Shown: positions 62,937 to 64,000 of the stretch, in pieces
Layout of the letters: each line of letters begins with the position of its first letter
How positions within the stretch are numbered: the first letter of the stretch is position 1
From: GCA-2746605 sp963710615
Lineage (GTDB): Bacteria; Bacteroidota; Ignavibacteria; Ignavibacteriales; Melioribacteraceae
NCBI GenBank assembly: GCA_963710615.1
Contig: CAVQBF010000002.1
Coordinates: 186,001 to 250,000 of the forward strand
Direction: 5' to 3'
Length of the DNA: 64,000 nucleotides
Program-made: the position numbers and the translations under genes
Notes under the pieces: model-generated
The model's database searches: none
What the model saw: only the letters and a program-made list of their open reading frames with translations
Told to the model about the DNA's origin: nothing

Positions 62937-64000
62937 ATGAAAATTAAATTGTTGCTTATAATTCTATTTTCTGTTGGAATTATATTTTCCCAAGGAAGAG
63001 AAATAGAATTCACAGAGTATACTCTAGAAAACGGACTCCACGTAATTTTGCATCAAGATAATACTACACCAATAGTTGCTGTGTCAATTATGTATCACGT
63101 TGGTTCAAAAAATGAAGATCCGAAACGGACAGGCTTTGCACATTTTTTTGAACATTTAATGTTTGAAGGTTCCAAACATATTGGAAGAGGTGAGTTTGAT
63201 AAAATTATGGAAAGTGCTGGTGCTGCAAATAATGCTTCAACTTCTCAAGACAGAACTTATTATTATGAAATTCTTCCATCGAATCAACTGGAATTAGGAT
63301 TGTGGATTGAGTCTGAGAGATTACTGCATGCGAAAATTGATACAGTTGGTGTTGAAACCCAAAGAAAAGTTGTTAAAGAAGAAAGAAGACAAAGTTATGA
63401 TAACCAACCTTATGGATCACTGTTTGAGGAGACATTTAAAAGAGCTTACAAAGTTCATCCTTACAATTGGATGCCAATTGGTTCAGTTCAATATATTGAT
63501 GAAGCAACAATTGATGAATTCAGAGATTTTTATAAGACTTTTTATGTACCGCAAAATGCAACTCTGGTAATTGCCGGCGATATTAGTTTAGGTGAAACAA
63601 AAGATTTGGTTGAAAAATATTTTGCTGATATTCCAAAAAGTTCTAGAGAAATCCCAAGACCAAATGTTGAAGAACCGCCGCTCGGAATTGAAATAAGAGA
63701 CACTGTTTATGATAATATTCAACTGCCTTTAGTACTTCATGCTTATCGAATTCCTGCTCTCGGAACAAAGGACTATTATGCAATAGATATGCTTACAACC
63801 CTCCTTTCTTCCGGTCAAAGTTCTAGACTGCAGAAAGTAATTGTTGATGAAAAGCAAGAAGCTATAAATGTTGGGGCATTCCCATTTTCTTTAGAAGATT
63901 CAGGACTTTTTATTGCTTATGGAATTGCCAATCAAGGGGTTGCTGCAGATAAGTTGGAGAGCTCAATTCAAGATGAATTCAACAAAGTTATTACAGAAAA
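62937..64000 (+). CDS. M16 zinc protease (cut by right window edge)
   Basis: The first 354 residues of an exported M16 peptidase. A signal peptide (1-20, ending FSQG) is followed by EYTLENGLHVILHQDNTTPIVAV and the inverted zinc motif HFFEH (in GFAHFFEHLMFEG), with the downstream Glu in EERRQSYDNQPYG. This N-terminal half is catalytic in the family. The ATG at 62937 follows TAGGAG. The missing 3' part probably brings it to about 430-460 residues, or about 900 if it is a double-domain form. Confidence 0.9.
   Translation, partial: MKIKLLLIILFSVGIIFSQGREIEFTEYTLENGLHVILHQDNTTPIVAVSIMYHVGSKNEDPKRTGFAHFFEHLMFEGSKHIGRGEFDKIMESAGAANNASTSQDRTYYYEILPSNQLELGLWIESERLLHAKIDTVGVETQRKVVKEERRQSYDNQPYGSLFEETFKRAYKVHPYNWMPIGSVQYIDEATIDEFRDFYKTFYVPQNATLVIAGDISLGETKDLVEKYFADIPKSSREIPRPNVEEPPLGIEIRDTVYDNIQLPLVLHAYRIPALGTKDYYAIDMLTTLLSSGQSSRLQKVIVDEKQEAINVGAFPFSLEDSGLFIAYGIANQGVAADKLESSIQDEFNKVITE

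Noticed and set aside
1..64000. CRISPR arrays, tRNA/rRNA genes, prophage or transposase genes
   Set aside because: Looked for regular direct repeats, tRNA-like folds and mobile-element motifs in the gaps on both strands; none seen by eye.

Overview
This window is AT-rich chromosomal DNA of a bacterium from the Bacteroidota/Chlorobi (FCB) side of the tree; the gene set best fits Ignavibacteria-like organisms. This rests on a complete moxR/bat aerotolerance operon, a rplM-rpsI-rpsB-tsf-pyrH-frr block, a CzcA-type pump fused to its own TolC-like channel, loose Bacteroidota-style lipoboxes, and promoters of the TTG-N20-TAnnTTT type. No rRNA, tRNA, CRISPR array, prophage or intact insertion sequence was seen. 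Most of the window is core genome. The species assignment is inference.

Layout. 1-2.4 kb: thrA (bifunctional aspartokinase/homoserine dehydrogenase), cut by the left edge. 2.7-10.9 kb: moxR, a DUF58 gene, a BatD-like gene, batA, batB, batC, batD, batE. 11.1-14.0 kb: a methyltransferase, a SWIB protein, a small membrane protein and a lipoprotein. 14.1-18.3 kb (minus): rplM-rpsI | rpsB-tsf | pyrH-frr, separated by terminators. 18.4-20.2 kb: two exported proteins. 20.5-25.8 kb: a deoxyhypusine-synthase-like enzyme, a frameshifted Xaa-Pro aminopeptidase and an FAD/Fe-S D-lactate-dehydrogenase-like fusion. 25.8-32.2 kb (minus): sufB-sufC-sufD-sufS-sufT-bacilliredoxin-Rrf2 regulator, with a palindromic operator candidate in its promoter. 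32.3-34.9 kb (minus): rlmB, hisS, a PTS IIA gene. 35.1-37.8 kb: an unknown SDR-like protein and a glutamate-racemase-like protein. 37.8-43.3 kb: LOG protein, esterase, lipoprotein, exported oligoendopeptidase F, PepSY-TM protein, DUF4920 protein. 43.5-49.6 kb: LD-carboxypeptidase, priA, a Yip1-like protein, tryptophanase. 49.6-53.9 kb: a DUF4905-like protein, the AMMECR1/Memo pair, a cupin-like protein, a berberine-bridge remnant and an exported nitrilase. 54-59.5 kb (minus): metal efflux adaptor plus CzcA-TolC fusion. 59.8-64 kb: glyS, a serpin lipoprotein and an M16 protease cut by the right edge.

How the genes work together. The bat genes form one tightly packed unit (gaps or overlaps of about a dozen bases) for a membrane-associated MoxR/VWA/TPR machine. 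The suf genes form one Fe-S assembly operon that ends in a cysteine-containing Rrf2 regulator; the perfect palindrome over the sufB promoter suggests that regulator closes a feedback loop. The translation block is split by internal terminators, each followed by a promoter or by a short distance to the next gene.

The clearest anomalies are single-base indels in four genes between 22 and 51 kb (pepP, an esterase, an LD-carboxypeptidase with three of them, and Memo). They mean either draft-assembly errors or recent gene decay. Other points worth checking are a repeated nested palindrome used as a terminator, a probable ATC or misread start in glyS, and a consistent promoter spacing. I do not see a clear undescribed multi-gene system; the best leads are the suf operator/regulator loop, the bacterial deoxyhypusine-synthase-like enzyme and the unknown SDR/racemase-like pair.
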